Below are positions 1-8,378 of a DNA stretch of 17,471 nucleotides, one piece after another; positions within the stretch are counted from its first letter, which is position 1, and the number at the start of each line of letters is the position of its first letter. Location: assembly GCA_900546355.1 (NCBI GenBank), contig URCM01000068.1, positions 1 through 17,471 on the forward strand, given 5' to 3'. Below the pieces are notes generated by a model that was not told where the DNA came from, searched no databases, and saw nothing but the letters and a program-made list of their open reading frames with translations. The DNA is from an uncultured Bacteroides sp. Its GTDB lineage: Bacteria; Bacteroidota; Bacteroidia; Bacteroidales; Bacteroidaceae. The translations under genes and the position numbers were made by a program.

Positions 1-52
1 AACGGATACATCAAGCCAAGAAAAACTTTTTGAAGAAATTCAAAACAGCTTC

Positions 53-777
53 TTAGTGTGTGTGATAATCGGTTTCCATATAGTCGTAGGCGATGCATTG
101 CCTTTGGGCATTTTTTTGCCTGTCTTTCTTTTTGCCTCCGCTTAATCCTGTTTTCTGTATGAAGCCGGGGACGCCTGCCGTGCCTTCTTCCTTGAGTTGC
201 AAGTAACGGATGCGGTCGGTGCGTTCCGCTGTCCGTGGGTCGGGTAGTGTATAGTAGAAACATACGGGGGCGATGTTTGTCCGCTCTATGCCTTCTATCA
301 AGAAATGATAATGGTTCTTCGTGTCGTACACTTCCAGTATCAGTCCGGGCAAGCCTTTGAACTTCCACGGGCCGTTGTCGATAGCGATGTCCGAGGTGAA
401 CCATGCCTGGTAGTCCCGTCCGTGATAACTGCACGTGGCAAGTTGGCACGGATACCCCAAGAGGGTTTTCGTGCTGTCTTTCAGCGTCCATTCCTGTCCG
501 GTGTAGTCTTCTTCTATTTGCTTCTCCGGTCGTACACCATGAGTTGGTTCTCGAATTTGATGGTCAAGAAGTCATAATACATCCGTATGGCTTCGGGTTG
601 CTCTTGGGCTTTTTGTTTGTAGTCTTCCAATGGGTAGTAAGGATTGCCCGGCTTGCCTTCTAACATTTCATTGATTTCTTGTAATTCGGCAGGCATGGCG
701 GGTTGCTCCTTGCAAGCGGGCAGAAGCGAGGCAGGGAAAAGGACGAACAGGAGGATGTTTCTTGACGACATAGGCAT
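53..777 (-). pseudogene. GLPGLI family lipoprotein, frameshifted
   Basis: Two minus-strand frames together make one GLPGLI-family protein. The first (from ATG 777) has a lipoprotein signal peptide ending LLPAC, then runs to KFENQLMVYD before a stop at 514-516. The second frame resumes immediately with EKQIEEDYTGQEWTLKD, followed by the family core: GYPC, HGRDYQAWFTSDIA, GPWKFKGLPGLILEVYD and a typical C-terminal tail. One extra base near 525-530 (for example GACCCGGAG instead of the GACCGGAG seen) would join them into about 241 residues. The gene begins 10 bases after the DUF3089 stop, so it is last in that operon. GLPGLI proteins are common exported Bacteroidetes proteins of unknown function. 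The break may be a true mutation or a sequence error; neither half alone looks functional. Confidence 0.8.
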
Positions 778-787
778 TCTTTTTCTT

Positions 788-1765
788 TCAATGTGCCCTT
801 CGATAAGCCCGTATGCGTTGCAATACGTTCTTCCGCAGGTCTTCATTATAGAGGTTAAACTCTTGCACGTGCAGGTTGCCTTTAGGCAAGAGGGCTTCTA
901 CACTGGGGATGAAATACTGGTCTTCGTCAATGCCCGTCACGATAAGCGTATGAATAGTGGTATCTTGCACTACCGTAAATCCTTGATAGGAAGGGGCAGG
1001 AGTAGCATCGGTGCGCCAGTTGACGGGATTGATGCACACCACATTGTCTCGGAACAAAGGCGATACGGCATCGGGACGTGTTACGCTATTGAATCCGATG
1101 AGTACGCCTGTATCTATGGAGTCTTGTGCAGGGCGCAAGGTAGGATAACCGGCAAGCTCTTCCGGTGTCACGGTATAGCCGATGGCGTAGGTGGCAATGA
1201 GCTTCCGGCTGATGTCGGGCGTCATTTCCCGTTTCAGGAGTTCGATTACGGCTTTGGCTCCCTGGCTATGTCCCGCAAGGATGAACGGTTTCCCTTGGTT
1301 ATCGTGTTCCATATAATAATGGAACGCGTCCGCCACGTCTTGATAAGCCAGCTGGAAGCGTTCTTCGATGAGTGCCGTATCCAAGGTGAGCCAGCTGTCC
1401 ATTGAAATCTGGCGGTAATAGGGAGAGAAGAAGTTGCAGCTATCTGCCAATACGCTTTTAGCCAATTGGATGGAAGGGTCTACCAGGGCACGTTGTTCCG
1501 TGTTGAAGACATCCATGTGGTGCAGGGTTTGTCCCAACGAGTCGGTATAGTCCCAAATGCAGGTAGGGACTACGTAAAACAAGTCTACGTTCTTCTCCGT
1601 AACACCTTGTTTATTCTCAAACCAGCACCGGTTATCCGCATAGTCTATCGTGTGGCTTGCGGGTGTGGATGCGTCTTTTTCGCAAGAAACCAGCGCAAGG
1701 AGCAGGCAGGCGATGCCCGTCAGGTGAGATAATAGTTGTAGGCTTTTCTTGTAAGTTGTTTTCAT
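788..1765 (-). CDS. DUF3089 alpha/beta-hydrolase lipoprotein
   Basis: Exported lipoprotein with an alpha/beta-hydrolase fold of the DUF3089 type. From the chosen ATG at 1765 the protein is 325 residues, starting MKTTYKKSLQ, with a hydrophobic stretch ending LLALVSC; the lipobox Cys is residue 28. The nucleophile elbow GHSQGA is at about residues 165-170 with Ser167 as the likely catalytic serine. The FYVVPT segment near the N-terminus and the CINPVNW segment near the C-terminus also fit the family. The substrate is unknown; esterase or lipase-like activity is inferred only from the fold. An in-frame ATG at 1780 would add five residues and overlap the dusB stop by 14 bases; 1765 is preferred because it gives a standard signal peptide. 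It is cotranscribed between dusB and the broken GLPGLI gene. Confidence 0.85.
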   Translation of the reverse strand: MKTTYKKSLQLLSHLTGIACLLLALVSCEKDASTPASHTIDYADNRCWFENKQGVTEKNVDLFYVVPTCIWDYTDSLGQTLHHMDVFNTEQRALVDPSIQLAKSVLADSCNFFSPYYRQISMDSWLTLDTALIEERFQLAYQDVADAFHYYMEHDNQGKPFILAGHSQGAKAVIELLKREMTPDISRKLIATYAIGYTVTPEELAGYPTLRPAQDSIDTGVLIGFNSVTRPDAVSPLFRDNVVCINPVNWRTDATPAPSYQGFTVVQDTTIHTLIVTGIDEDQYFIPSVEALLPKGNLHVQEFNLYNEDLRKNVLQRIRAYRRAH

Positions 1766-1766
1766 G

Positions 1767-2783
1767 TTATTCATGTCCATAGGTCTGTTGCAGGTTCGCT
1801 TGTTCTTCCAATATCGTTTCGATGCGGTTCAGTATCGCGTAAAGCTCCACTTGGGTTTCGGCACGGAGCATGGCAATACGGGTTTCGCGGAAATTGGGGA
1901 TGCCTTTGAACAAGGGAGAAGCTGCCAGGTGTCTTCTGACGTGAAGGATGCCCCGGCGTTCATCAAGCAGGTTGATGCTGTCTTGTATCTCCCGGCGCAA
2001 CACATCCAGCTTCCAGCGGAAAGAGAGGGGAGGAAGTTCTTCGCCCGTTTCCAGGTAATGTTTCACTTCCTTGAATATCCACGGCCGTCCGAAGCTGGCA
2101 CGTCCTATCATGATGGCATCTACTCCATAACGGTCGAAACACTCCTTGGCACGCTGGGGCGTGGTGATGTCTCCGTTTCCGATGATGGGGATGCGCATAC
2201 GCGGATTGTTCTTCACTTCGCCTATCAGGGTCCAGTCGGCTTCGCCCGTGTACATCTGTGAACGGGTACGTCCGTGGATGGTCAGTGCCTCGATGCCGCA
2301 ATCCTGTAATTGTTCGGCAAGTTCCACGATGACTTTATGGTTTTCGTCCCAGCCCAGGCGGGTCTTTACCGTGACCGGAATGTGTACCGCATTCACCACG
2401 GCACGGGTGATTTCCAGCATTTGGGGGATATGCTGAAGCATACCAGCCCCTGCGCCTTTGCCTGCCACCCGCTTGACGGGGCATCCGAAGTTCAGGTCGA
2501 GAATGTCGGGCCGTGCTTGCTCTACGATGCGTGCCGCTTCTACCATGGTATCGGTGTCTTTTCCGTATATTTGGATAGCCACGGGACGTTCGGCGGCACT
2601 GATGTTGAGTTTCATCATCGTTTTGTCTACCGAGCGTATCAGGGCATCGCTCGATACGAATTCGGTATATACCATATCGGCTCCGAATTCTTTGCAAAGC
2701 AGGCGGAAGGCTGGATCGGTCACGTCTTCCATCGGGGCTAATACCACGGGTCTGTCTCCTAAGTCAATGTTTCGTATGTTCAT
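1767..2783 (-). CDS. dusB: tRNA dihydrouridine synthase DusB
   Basis: FMN-dependent enzyme that reduces uridines in the tRNA D-loop to dihydrouridine. The 338 residues have the usual family length and order: LAPMEDVTDPAFR at 15-27, the catalytic segment LDLNFGCPVKRVAGKGAGAG with Cys101, the FMN-binding TVKTRLGW near Lys140, TIHGRTR near His170, IGNGD at 201-205 and MIGRASFGRPWIF at 225-237. The helical C-terminal tRNA-binding domain follows (R/H-rich segment GILHVRRHLA). The start overlaps the stop of the HxlR gene by four bases (ATGA), so the two are probably translationally coupled. Bacteroidetes Dus proteins are usually annotated as DusB; the exact target position cannot be read from the sequence. 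Confidence 0.95.
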   Translation of the reverse strand: MNIRNIDLGDRPVVLAPMEDVTDPAFRLLCKEFGADMVYTEFVSSDALIRSVDKTMMKLNISAAERPVAIQIYGKDTDTMVEAARIVEQARPDILDLNFGCPVKRVAGKGAGAGMLQHIPQMLEITRAVVNAVHIPVTVKTRLGWDENHKVIVELAEQLQDCGIEALTIHGRTRSQMYTGEADWTLIGEVKNNPRMRIPIIGNGDITTPQRAKECFDRYGVDAIMIGRASFGRPWIFKEVKHYLETGEELPPLSFRWKLDVLRREIQDSINLLDERRGILHVRRHLAASPLFKGIPNFRETRIAMLRAETQVELYAILNRIETILEEQANLQQTYGHE

Positions 2784-3154
2784 GCGCAGGATGTCTTTTT
2801 ACGGTCGTTCATAATGGCTTCTCTATTCTCTAACGCCCATTCTATCAGTCCGTTGATGTGCGGAATCAGGGAATGGGCACGGGGTGTCAGCTTGTATTCC
2901 ACACGGGGCGGCACTTCGGGATAGACGGTCCGGGTAAGGTATCCGTCTTCTTCCAGTGTGCGGAGGGTTACGGTCAGCATCTTTTGTGAAATGTCCGGTA
3001 TTTCACGCTGGAGTTCCTTGAACCGCATCTTTTCTTTGCCCGTCTTGTCGAGTGTATAAATCACCAGGAGCGACCATTTGTCGCTAATCCGTGCCAGGAT
3101 GTTCCGTATCGGACAATCGGGAAACAGGGTGCTTTCTATTATCGTTCGGTCCAT
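2780..3154 (-). CDS. HxlR-family winged-helix regulator
   Basis: Cytoplasmic DNA-binding protein of the HxlR (MarR-like) family, 124 residues. The family pattern is clear: CPIRNIL near residue 14, then ISDKWSLLVIYTL, MRFKELQREIPDISQKMLTVTLRTLEEDGYL for the helix-turn-helix, and the wing VPPRVEYKLT. Cys14 sits at the site where redox- or electrophile-sensing members carry their reactive cysteine, so a thiol-sensing role is possible but not shown. The start is taken at ATG 3154; the longer frame begins with TTG at 3163 and adds only three residues. It is the first gene of the operon with dusB, so it may autoregulate the whole unit. Confidence 0.92.
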   Translation of the reverse strand: MDRTIIESTLFPDCPIRNILARISDKWSLLVIYTLDKTGKEKMRFKELQREIPDISQKMLTVTLRTLEEDGYLTRTVYPEVPPRVEYKLTPRAHSLIPHINGLIEWALENREAIMNDRKKTSCA

Positions 3155-3181
3155 AATATTCAACAGGATTAATTCGCTCTA

Positions 3182-3189
3182 CAAAAGTA
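3182..3189 (-). promoter_or_regulatory. Putative -7 promoter element for the HxlR-dusB operon
   Basis: TACTTTTG on the minus strand matches the Bacteroidetes -7 consensus TAnnTTTG and lies 27 bases before the HxlR start. No good -33 TTTG is visible at the usual spacing, so the call rests on one element plus position. Confidence 0.45.
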
Positions 3190-3292
3190 AGCAAAGTTCT
3201 TTTGAATACCTATCGGATGGCTATAAATTTTAAAATGATGTCTATTGATTAAGGTGCTGTATACCGGACGGCACGTACGGTGGGTGAGTGGA

Positions 3293-3341
3293 TGGAAAAA
3301 TGAAGAGGGTGCAGACCCGTGATGATTGTGTCTGCACCCTC
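3293..3341 (-). terminator. Rho-independent terminator of the susCD operon
   Basis: A perfect 12-bp inverted repeat (GAGGGTGCAGAC at 3305-3316, GTCTGCACCCTC at 3330-3341) has a 13-nt loop. On the minus strand it is followed by a T-rich run (complement of 3295-3300). It lies 15 bases past the susD stop, so it should end the susCD transcript before the HxlR operon promoter. Confidence 0.85.
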
Positions 3342-3356
3342 CCTCTATTTGTCAGG

Positions 3357-4991
3357 TTATCTGTAAATGTCCAGTTTCGGATGGTCGTTATACAGGTTCA
3401 GGTTTTGCAATTCTTCTTGTTCGGTGATGCGGAACAGGTAGTATTTGCTGTTCGGTACGAAATCGGTTCCATCGGGCAATGTGACGGTAGAATGTCCTTG
3501 CAGGATGACGCAGTACTTGTCGCGGTATTCCTTGTCTTTATCATCGGCAAGGATGACATCGCCACTTTCCGTCACAATCGGTGTTTTTGAGGTCACGTTG
3601 CCATTGGCATCGGTTTCATAATTACATTCTACAGTGTGTGTCCAGGCTTTGCGTTCTACCGGTTGCTGGTTACGGATGATGTCGGTGAGGGCGAAACCTT
3701 CTCCCCACAGTTCCTTGCGGCGTTCCAGCCAGATTTCTTTCAGGAGGTCATCACCTGTAGCTGTAATTTCAGCTGCGGTATAGCCCGGTTTCATACGTGC
3801 ATCGCGCAGTTCTTTCAACAGGCTTTGTGCCTCACTGGTTTTTCCCGGCAGGTGTGCTGCAGCTTCTGCCTTGATAAGGTACATTTCGGCTACACGCATC
3901 ATCACAATGTCGGCAAGCATATTGTCGACATCGGCGAATTTGAACTTCGAACTCAGCATGGTCCATTCACCGTATCCGGCATTGGGTCCCCAAAAGAACA
4001 TTCCTTTACGGTAATCATTATCATCAAACAGTTCTTTGAAATAAGGGTCTACATTCAGGCAAGAGTAACCGCTTCCTGGTGTCGTGCTATCTTTGAAATG
4101 AAAGTTATAGGCGGGAAGGTTGTCGTCAATAGTACATGAGTAACCCCACATCCATTCCTGGTTTAAGGCATTGTTGAATCCGCTCTTGTATTCCGTTTCA
4201 CTCATCAGGTAACGGTTTTTCAGGTTCATGGCCTCATCGGCATAATTGTAGGCTTCCTGCCATTCGCGGGCGTAGAGGCTGGTACGTGCCAGCAAGCCTG
4301 TTACTACTGTATGGTCTATTTTATACTGGTCGGTCGCGTTACTTCCACGGTTATAATCCGTCGGAATCAAATCATATCCGGCTTTCAGGTCGGCAAGTGC
4401 CTGCGCATATACTTCCGATACGCTGGATGCGGGTTTTCCGGTTACTGCCATATCGTAGCTGGTAGGCTCGGTGTAGATGGGTACACATACGGCATTAGGG
4501 TCTTTGTCGATGGCGAAAGAATAGTGGCTTGCCAACAGCATGTAAAGGAAACCACGTGTAGCATAGGCTTGTCCCTTGATACGGTCTTTCTCTGTTTGTT
4601 CGCCTTCGATGTTATCAATGTTTGCCAATACGGCATTGCAGTTGTTGATGGGGTCGTATACCATGTCCCACATCACGTCATTGATTTCGCCGCGTCCATA
4701 GCCGTTTGTCAGGTTATAGCTGGATGAATATCCGTAACTGGTGGTACGCACTACGTCCGAACCGGCAAAGTCATCGTTCATCATGATGGCACCATAGCCG
4801 ATGGAAGCATACGTTGAACCGCTATTGAAAATATAGTTCCATACGCCACGCATCACACGGTCGGCATTTTCGGTGTTTTTGTAAACGGCATCTGCATCGA
4901 GTGAAGTCGTGGGAGCCGTATCCAGGTCGCAGGCTGTAAAAGTGCAGGCAGCCAGTGCCCCAAAGCATATAGTCTTAAAATTCAGTTTCAT
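3357..4991 (-). CDS. SusD/RagB-family outer-membrane lipoprotein
   Basis: Surface-exposed nutrient-binding lipoprotein that caps the partner SusC barrel. The 544 residues start with a lipoprotein signal peptide (lipobox Cys21 in TFTAC), followed by the usual DLDTAPTTSLDADAVYKN opening. TPR-like helices are seen at about 142-157 (AYATRGFLYMLLASHY) and 363-380 (VMMRVAEMYLIKAEAAAH), with the SusD C-terminal region ending in a DIYR-type tail typical of the family. The gene starts 16 bases after the susC stop and is cotranscribed with it. The ligand cannot be told: no glycoside hydrolase, peptidase or sulfatase gene lies nearby. Start chosen at the ATG that gives the lipoprotein signal. Confidence 0.95.
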   Translation of the reverse strand: MKLNFKTICFGALAACTFTACDLDTAPTTSLDADAVYKNTENADRVMRGVWNYIFNSGSTYASIGYGAIMMNDDFAGSDVVRTTSYGYSSSYNLTNGYGRGEINDVMWDMVYDPINNCNAVLANIDNIEGEQTEKDRIKGQAYATRGFLYMLLASHYSFAIDKDPNAVCVPIYTEPTSYDMAVTGKPASSVSEVYAQALADLKAGYDLIPTDYNRGSNATDQYKIDHTVVTGLLARTSLYAREWQEAYNYADEAMNLKNRYLMSETEYKSGFNNALNQEWMWGYSCTIDDNLPAYNFHFKDSTTPGSGYSCLNVDPYFKELFDDNDYRKGMFFWGPNAGYGEWTMLSSKFKFADVDNMLADIVMMRVAEMYLIKAEAAAHLPGKTSEAQSLLKELRDARMKPGYTAAEITATGDDLLKEIWLERRKELWGEGFALTDIIRNQQPVERKAWTHTVECNYETDANGNVTSKTPIVTESGDVILADDKDKEYRDKYCVILQGHSTVTLPDGTDFVPNSKYYLFRITEQEELQNLNLYNDHPKLDIYR

Positions 4992-5007
4992 AGTTTAAAA
5001 GTGTTTT

Positions 5008-8000
5008 TTAAAGTGTTACATTGATACCGAAAGAGAATGTCTTCATTGCCGGATAACGGTATGAAACCATACCATTAATAGGCTGTTCGGGGTCAAGTCC
5101 CTGCTGGTGACAGAAAGTCAGCAGGTTTTCGCCCTGCAGGAAGATGCTTGCCTGCTTGATAGTGGCATAGTGCAGCCATTTCTCTGGCAGGTTATACGAT
5201 AATGTAACGGTTTTCAGGCGCAAGAACGAACGGTTTACCAACCAGCGGCTGGAACTGCTGGTGAAGTAGCTGGTCTGGTCGTACGACAGACGCGGGATGT
5301 CAGTATAGCGGTTTTCAGGTGTCCACCGGTTGAGCATATCCTTGCTTAAGGTAGAACCGTTTCCTCCCGATACGCTGATCATGCTTTTGTAGTCGTTGTT
5401 ATACAGCTTGCCGCCGATAGCGTATGAGAACAACATCGAGAGTGAAAGGTCTCTCCAGGTCAGGTCTGACTGGAAACCACCGCTTACTTTCGGCAACGAA
5501 CTGCCCACCTTCACCTTGTCGTCCGAAGTCAGGCTGGAATAGTCTTCGGTGATTTTCCGGCTTCCGTCGGTATCGGTATAATACCATTGCGGATTACCGT
5601 TTTCCGGATTCACACCTGCCCATTCATACAACCAGAAGTCGTACAGCGAGCCACCTTTCACCCATTTCTTGGTGCTTTGCCACATCACGTCAGTAGGCAA
5701 TTCAACGATTTCGTTCTTGTATGTCGTAGCGTTGACACTGAGTTTCCAAGTCCAGTCTTTGGTCAGGACGGGGGTACCGTTGATGGTAAATTCCCAACCG
5801 TAGTTCTTCAGTTTACCGATGTTGGCATCGATGCTGGTAAATCCTCCCGATGGAACCAGGTCGCGTGCAAATAACAAATCCTTGGAGGCACGTTGGAAGA
5901 ATTCAATGGTTCCGTTGAGGCGGTTGTTCCAGAAGCCGAAGTCGAGGCCCACGTTCAGGTTCAGGTTCGTTTCCCAACTCAATTCGGGTGTTTCCAAACG
6001 AGATGCATGCAGGGTAGATTCGCCGAACGAGCTGCCTATCTCATACAGTGCTTTGTAGGCGTAATAACCTACATTGTCGTTGCCTTGTGCACCGTAGCTG
6101 GCACGCAGGGTCAGGTTGGTCAGCCAGTCATTAGCAGCTTCTTCGAGGAATTTCTCGCGTGAAATCTTCCACGAACCGCCAAACGACCAGAATGTTCCCC
6201 AGCGGTGGTCGGGATGGAAACGTGAGGAGCCGTCGGTACGTACCGATGCCGATACGAAATACTTGCTTTGGTACGAATATTCCGCACTACCGAAGAAGCT
6301 CAGCAATTTGTATTGGTCGCTGTTGCCATAGAAGGAACTCAGGGTAGAAGCTACATCGGGTTCGTAGTAACCGTCGGTAATGACACCGGTACGGGAACCT
6401 CCAAAATTGGACGTGTTGTATTCGTAATATTCCTGACCAGCCATCAGGCGTACGTCGTGATTTTCGTTGAACGTATGGTTCCAGTTGATGACATTGTTGT
6501 AAGTAAGCCCCGTCGTACGCACGTTTTCCTTTTCCACGGCACCGGTCAAAGGTTCTTTGCCGTAAGTAGGATTGTCGTAGAAATGTGCGAAGCGGCTGTT
6601 GTAGTCGATGTTGAGCGACATCTTGTAGCTCAACCCTTCGATGGGAGTGATTTGCAAGTAACCGCGTATCGAAGCCGCATCGCGCTTGTATTCTTTTTTG
6701 TCGTATAGCATGGATTGCGCGAAGTTATAACCGTTGTACGAACCTTTGCGGTAGTTCCCGTAATCGTAGATACGGTTGCCGTTTTCATCCAGCAAATATT
6801 CACCGGTGGTCAAGTCACGTTCATACACAGGGTAAAACGACGGAATACTGCGGGCGGCCAGTACGATGTTTCCGATAGCCGTATCGTCTTGTTTCGGATA
6901 ATCCTGAATAGAGTGGGTGCCCGATACATTCAGTCCTACTTGCAACCATTTGCGCAAGTCGGTCGTGATGTTGGCACGCAAGTTGTAACGTTTGAATCCG
7001 GAACAGATATACGCTCCTTGGTCGTTCAGGTAACCTAACGAGAAATAATATTTGGTGCGTTCGCTACCTCCCGATATGCTGGCGTTGATATCGGTGTAGT
7101 GGGCATCCTGGGTCAAGGCGTCTTCCCAGCTATCGTCCCATAAAGGAGTAGCACCTGCCACTATTTTTCCATCGGTACCTACCGGTTGGGGGTATTGTGT
7201 GCCGTAAGGGTTGATGCCCAGGCCTCCGTTCGATGTGGTGGCTACCAAAGAAGAAGCCATTTGGGCGGCAGCTTCCGCACTTTGTCCCATATCTTCATAA
7301 TGGTTGCGGAGGGCTTCCCATTGCAACATGAAATAATCGTTGGTGCTCAGCTGGTCGTAATCGCGTACGGCACGGCTGGAGAAACCATACTTGGCAGAAA
7401 GCTGGATGGTGGGAGCCGAACCGTTTTGCCCTTGCTTGGTGGTAATCATAATCACACCGTTGGCAGCACGTGAACCATACAGTGAAGCGGCAGCAGCGTC
7501 TTTCAGCACTGTTACAGAAGCGATGTCTTGCGAAGAAATGGATGATAGGGCACCGTCGTAAGGCACGCCGTCCACCACGTACAGCGGGGTAGTAGTGGCA
7601 TTGGCAGACCCTACGCCGCGAATGTAGATGCTGGCATCTTCACCCGGTTGTCCGCTGGTAGAGAACGATTGCAGACCGGCTACGGTTCCTTGCAATGCTT
7701 TCGACACGCTGGATACTTGTGAGGCGGCAATGATTTTCTTATCGACTACGCTTGCCGAACCGGTGAAGGTCGATTTCTTGGCAGTACCGTAAGGGACGGT
7801 GATGACTACTTCATCGATGGCGATGCTGGATTCCTGCATTTCTACGTTAATGACTTTCCGGCCGTTTACTTGGATTTCTTGAGATTCATAACCGATGAAT
7901 GAAAATACCAACGTGTTTTGAGGTTCGGTTTGTAGCGAATAGTCGCCGTCAATGGAAGTGATGGTTCCATGATTGCTTCCTTTTACCGCTACCGTTACCC

Positions 8001-8109
8001 CGGGTAAGCCTTCGCCTCCGGCAGTAACCTTTCCCGAAACAGTGATGCGTTGTGCATACGTGGCTATGCTGAACAAAAGCATGCATAGCGAGAGTAGATA
8101 CCTGTTCAT
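5008..8109 (-). CDS. SusC/RagA-family TonB-dependent transporter
   Basis: TonB-dependent outer-membrane barrel that imports the ligand delivered by its SusD partner. The 1033-residue protein has a signal peptide ending ATYAQ (residue 20) and a carboxypeptidase-regulatory-like beta-sandwich at about 22-92 (VSGKVTAGGEGLPGVTV, then FSFIGY). A TonB-box-like DEVVITVPYG is at 99-108. The plug domain spans about 113-226, with IYIRGVGS, PLYVVDGVPYDG, and VLKDAAAASLYGSRAANGVIMITTK as the SusC signature. The 22-strand barrel follows and ends with FSFGINVTL, a typical last strand. There is no STN domain, so signalling through an anti-sigma factor is not expected. The gene is first in the operon with susD. 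The TonB box carries VPYG in place of the commoner VxGYG or VAYG. Confidence 0.95.
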   Translation of the reverse strand: MNRYLLSLCMLLFSIATYAQRITVSGKVTAGGEGLPGVTVAVKGSNHGTITSIDGDYSLQTEPQNTLVFSFIGYESQEIQVNGRKVINVEMQESSIAIDEVVITVPYGTAKKSTFTGSASVVDKKIIAASQVSSVSKALQGTVAGLQSFSTSGQPGEDASIYIRGVGSANATTTPLYVVDGVPYDGALSSISSQDIASVTVLKDAAAASLYGSRAANGVIMITTKQGQNGSAPTIQLSAKYGFSSRAVRDYDQLSTNDYFMLQWEALRNHYEDMGQSAEAAAQMASSLVATTSNGGLGINPYGTQYPQPVGTDGKIVAGATPLWDDSWEDALTQDAHYTDINASISGGSERTKYYFSLGYLNDQGAYICSGFKRYNLRANITTDLRKWLQVGLNVSGTHSIQDYPKQDDTAIGNIVLAARSIPSFYPVYERDLTTGEYLLDENGNRIYDYGNYRKGSYNGYNFAQSMLYDKKEYKRDAASIRGYLQITPIEGLSYKMSLNIDYNSRFAHFYDNPTYGKEPLTGAVEKENVRTTGLTYNNVINWNHTFNENHDVRLMAGQEYYEYNTSNFGGSRTGVITDGYYEPDVASTLSSFYGNSDQYKLLSFFGSAEYSYQSKYFVSASVRTDGSSRFHPDHRWGTFWSFGGSWKISREKFLEEAANDWLTNLTLRASYGAQGNDNVGYYAYKALYEIGSSFGESTLHASRLETPELSWETNLNLNVGLDFGFWNNRLNGTIEFFQRASKDLLFARDLVPSGGFTSIDANIGKLKNYGWEFTINGTPVLTKDWTWKLSVNATTYKNEIVELPTDVMWQSTKKWVKGGSLYDFWLYEWAGVNPENGNPQWYYTDTDGSRKITEDYSSLTSDDKVKVGSSLPKVSGGFQSDLTWRDLSLSMLFSYAIGGKLYNNDYKSMISVSGGNGSTLSKDMLNRWTPENRYTDIPRLSYDQTSYFTSSSSRWLVNRSFLRLKTVTLSYNLPEKWLHYATIKQASIFLQGENLLTFCHQQGLDPEQPINGMVSYRYPAMKTFSFGINVTL

Positions 8110-8212
8110 AAGTGTTTAGTTGGTTTTAGTGTTATTGTTACTAATTAATCTTTTCGATATCCGAAAATGTCTTTAATATCTTATTGAATAGTCTGTTTTA
8201 GAAAATCGGGCG

Positions 8213-8220
8213 CAAAAGTA
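8213..8220 (-). promoter_or_regulatory. Putative -7 promoter element for susCD
   Basis: TACTTTTG on the minus strand matches TAnnTTTG and is about 103 bases before the susC start, leaving a roughly 95-nt leader. A TTG-containing element lies near 8244-8247 but the spacing (about 23) is wider than usual, so the promoter may be weak or activator-dependent. Confidence 0.4.
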
Positions 8221-8259
8221 GTGAAACCTTTGGATTAATGTGTCAATAAATAAGAATAT

Positions 8260-8327
8260 ATGCACGTTTTTTGTGCATTTGGATATGCTTTTAGATAATT
8301 GGCTTATCATTATGCATAAAAAATGCA
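8260..8327. repeat. Two related TGCA-flanked inverted repeats in the susC/U32 divergent region
   Basis: ATGCAC and GTGCAT (8260-8278) flank a seven-base T-rich centre, and TGCAT and ATGCA (8313-8327) flank a five-base A centre. Both are short dyads with TGCA ends and homopolymer centres, about 50 bases apart, between the divergent susC and U32 promoters. They could be operator half-sites or weak hairpins; function is not shown. Confidence 0.35.
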
Positions 8328-8349
8328 GAAGTATTTGCCGGAATTTCAT

Positions 8350-8357
8350 TACCTTTG
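8350..8357 (+). promoter_or_regulatory. -7 promoter element of the U32-family gene
   Basis: TACCTTTG is a perfect match to TAnnTTTG and lies 21 bases before the ATG at 8379, implying a very short leader. No convincing -33 element is seen at 19-21 bases upstream. Confidence 0.5.
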
Positions 8358-8378
8358 CGCCCTAAACCGGAAACAACG

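Noticed and set aside
1..52. Possible terminator after the GLPGLI gene
   Set aside because: Only a four-base GAAG/CTTC pairing with a long loop is present; too weak to call. Nothing else is seen in this stretch.
644..1405. 253-codon plus-strand frame opposite the DUF3089 gene
   Set aside because: The minus-strand protein has a lipobox, GHSQGA and family segments; the plus frame has none.
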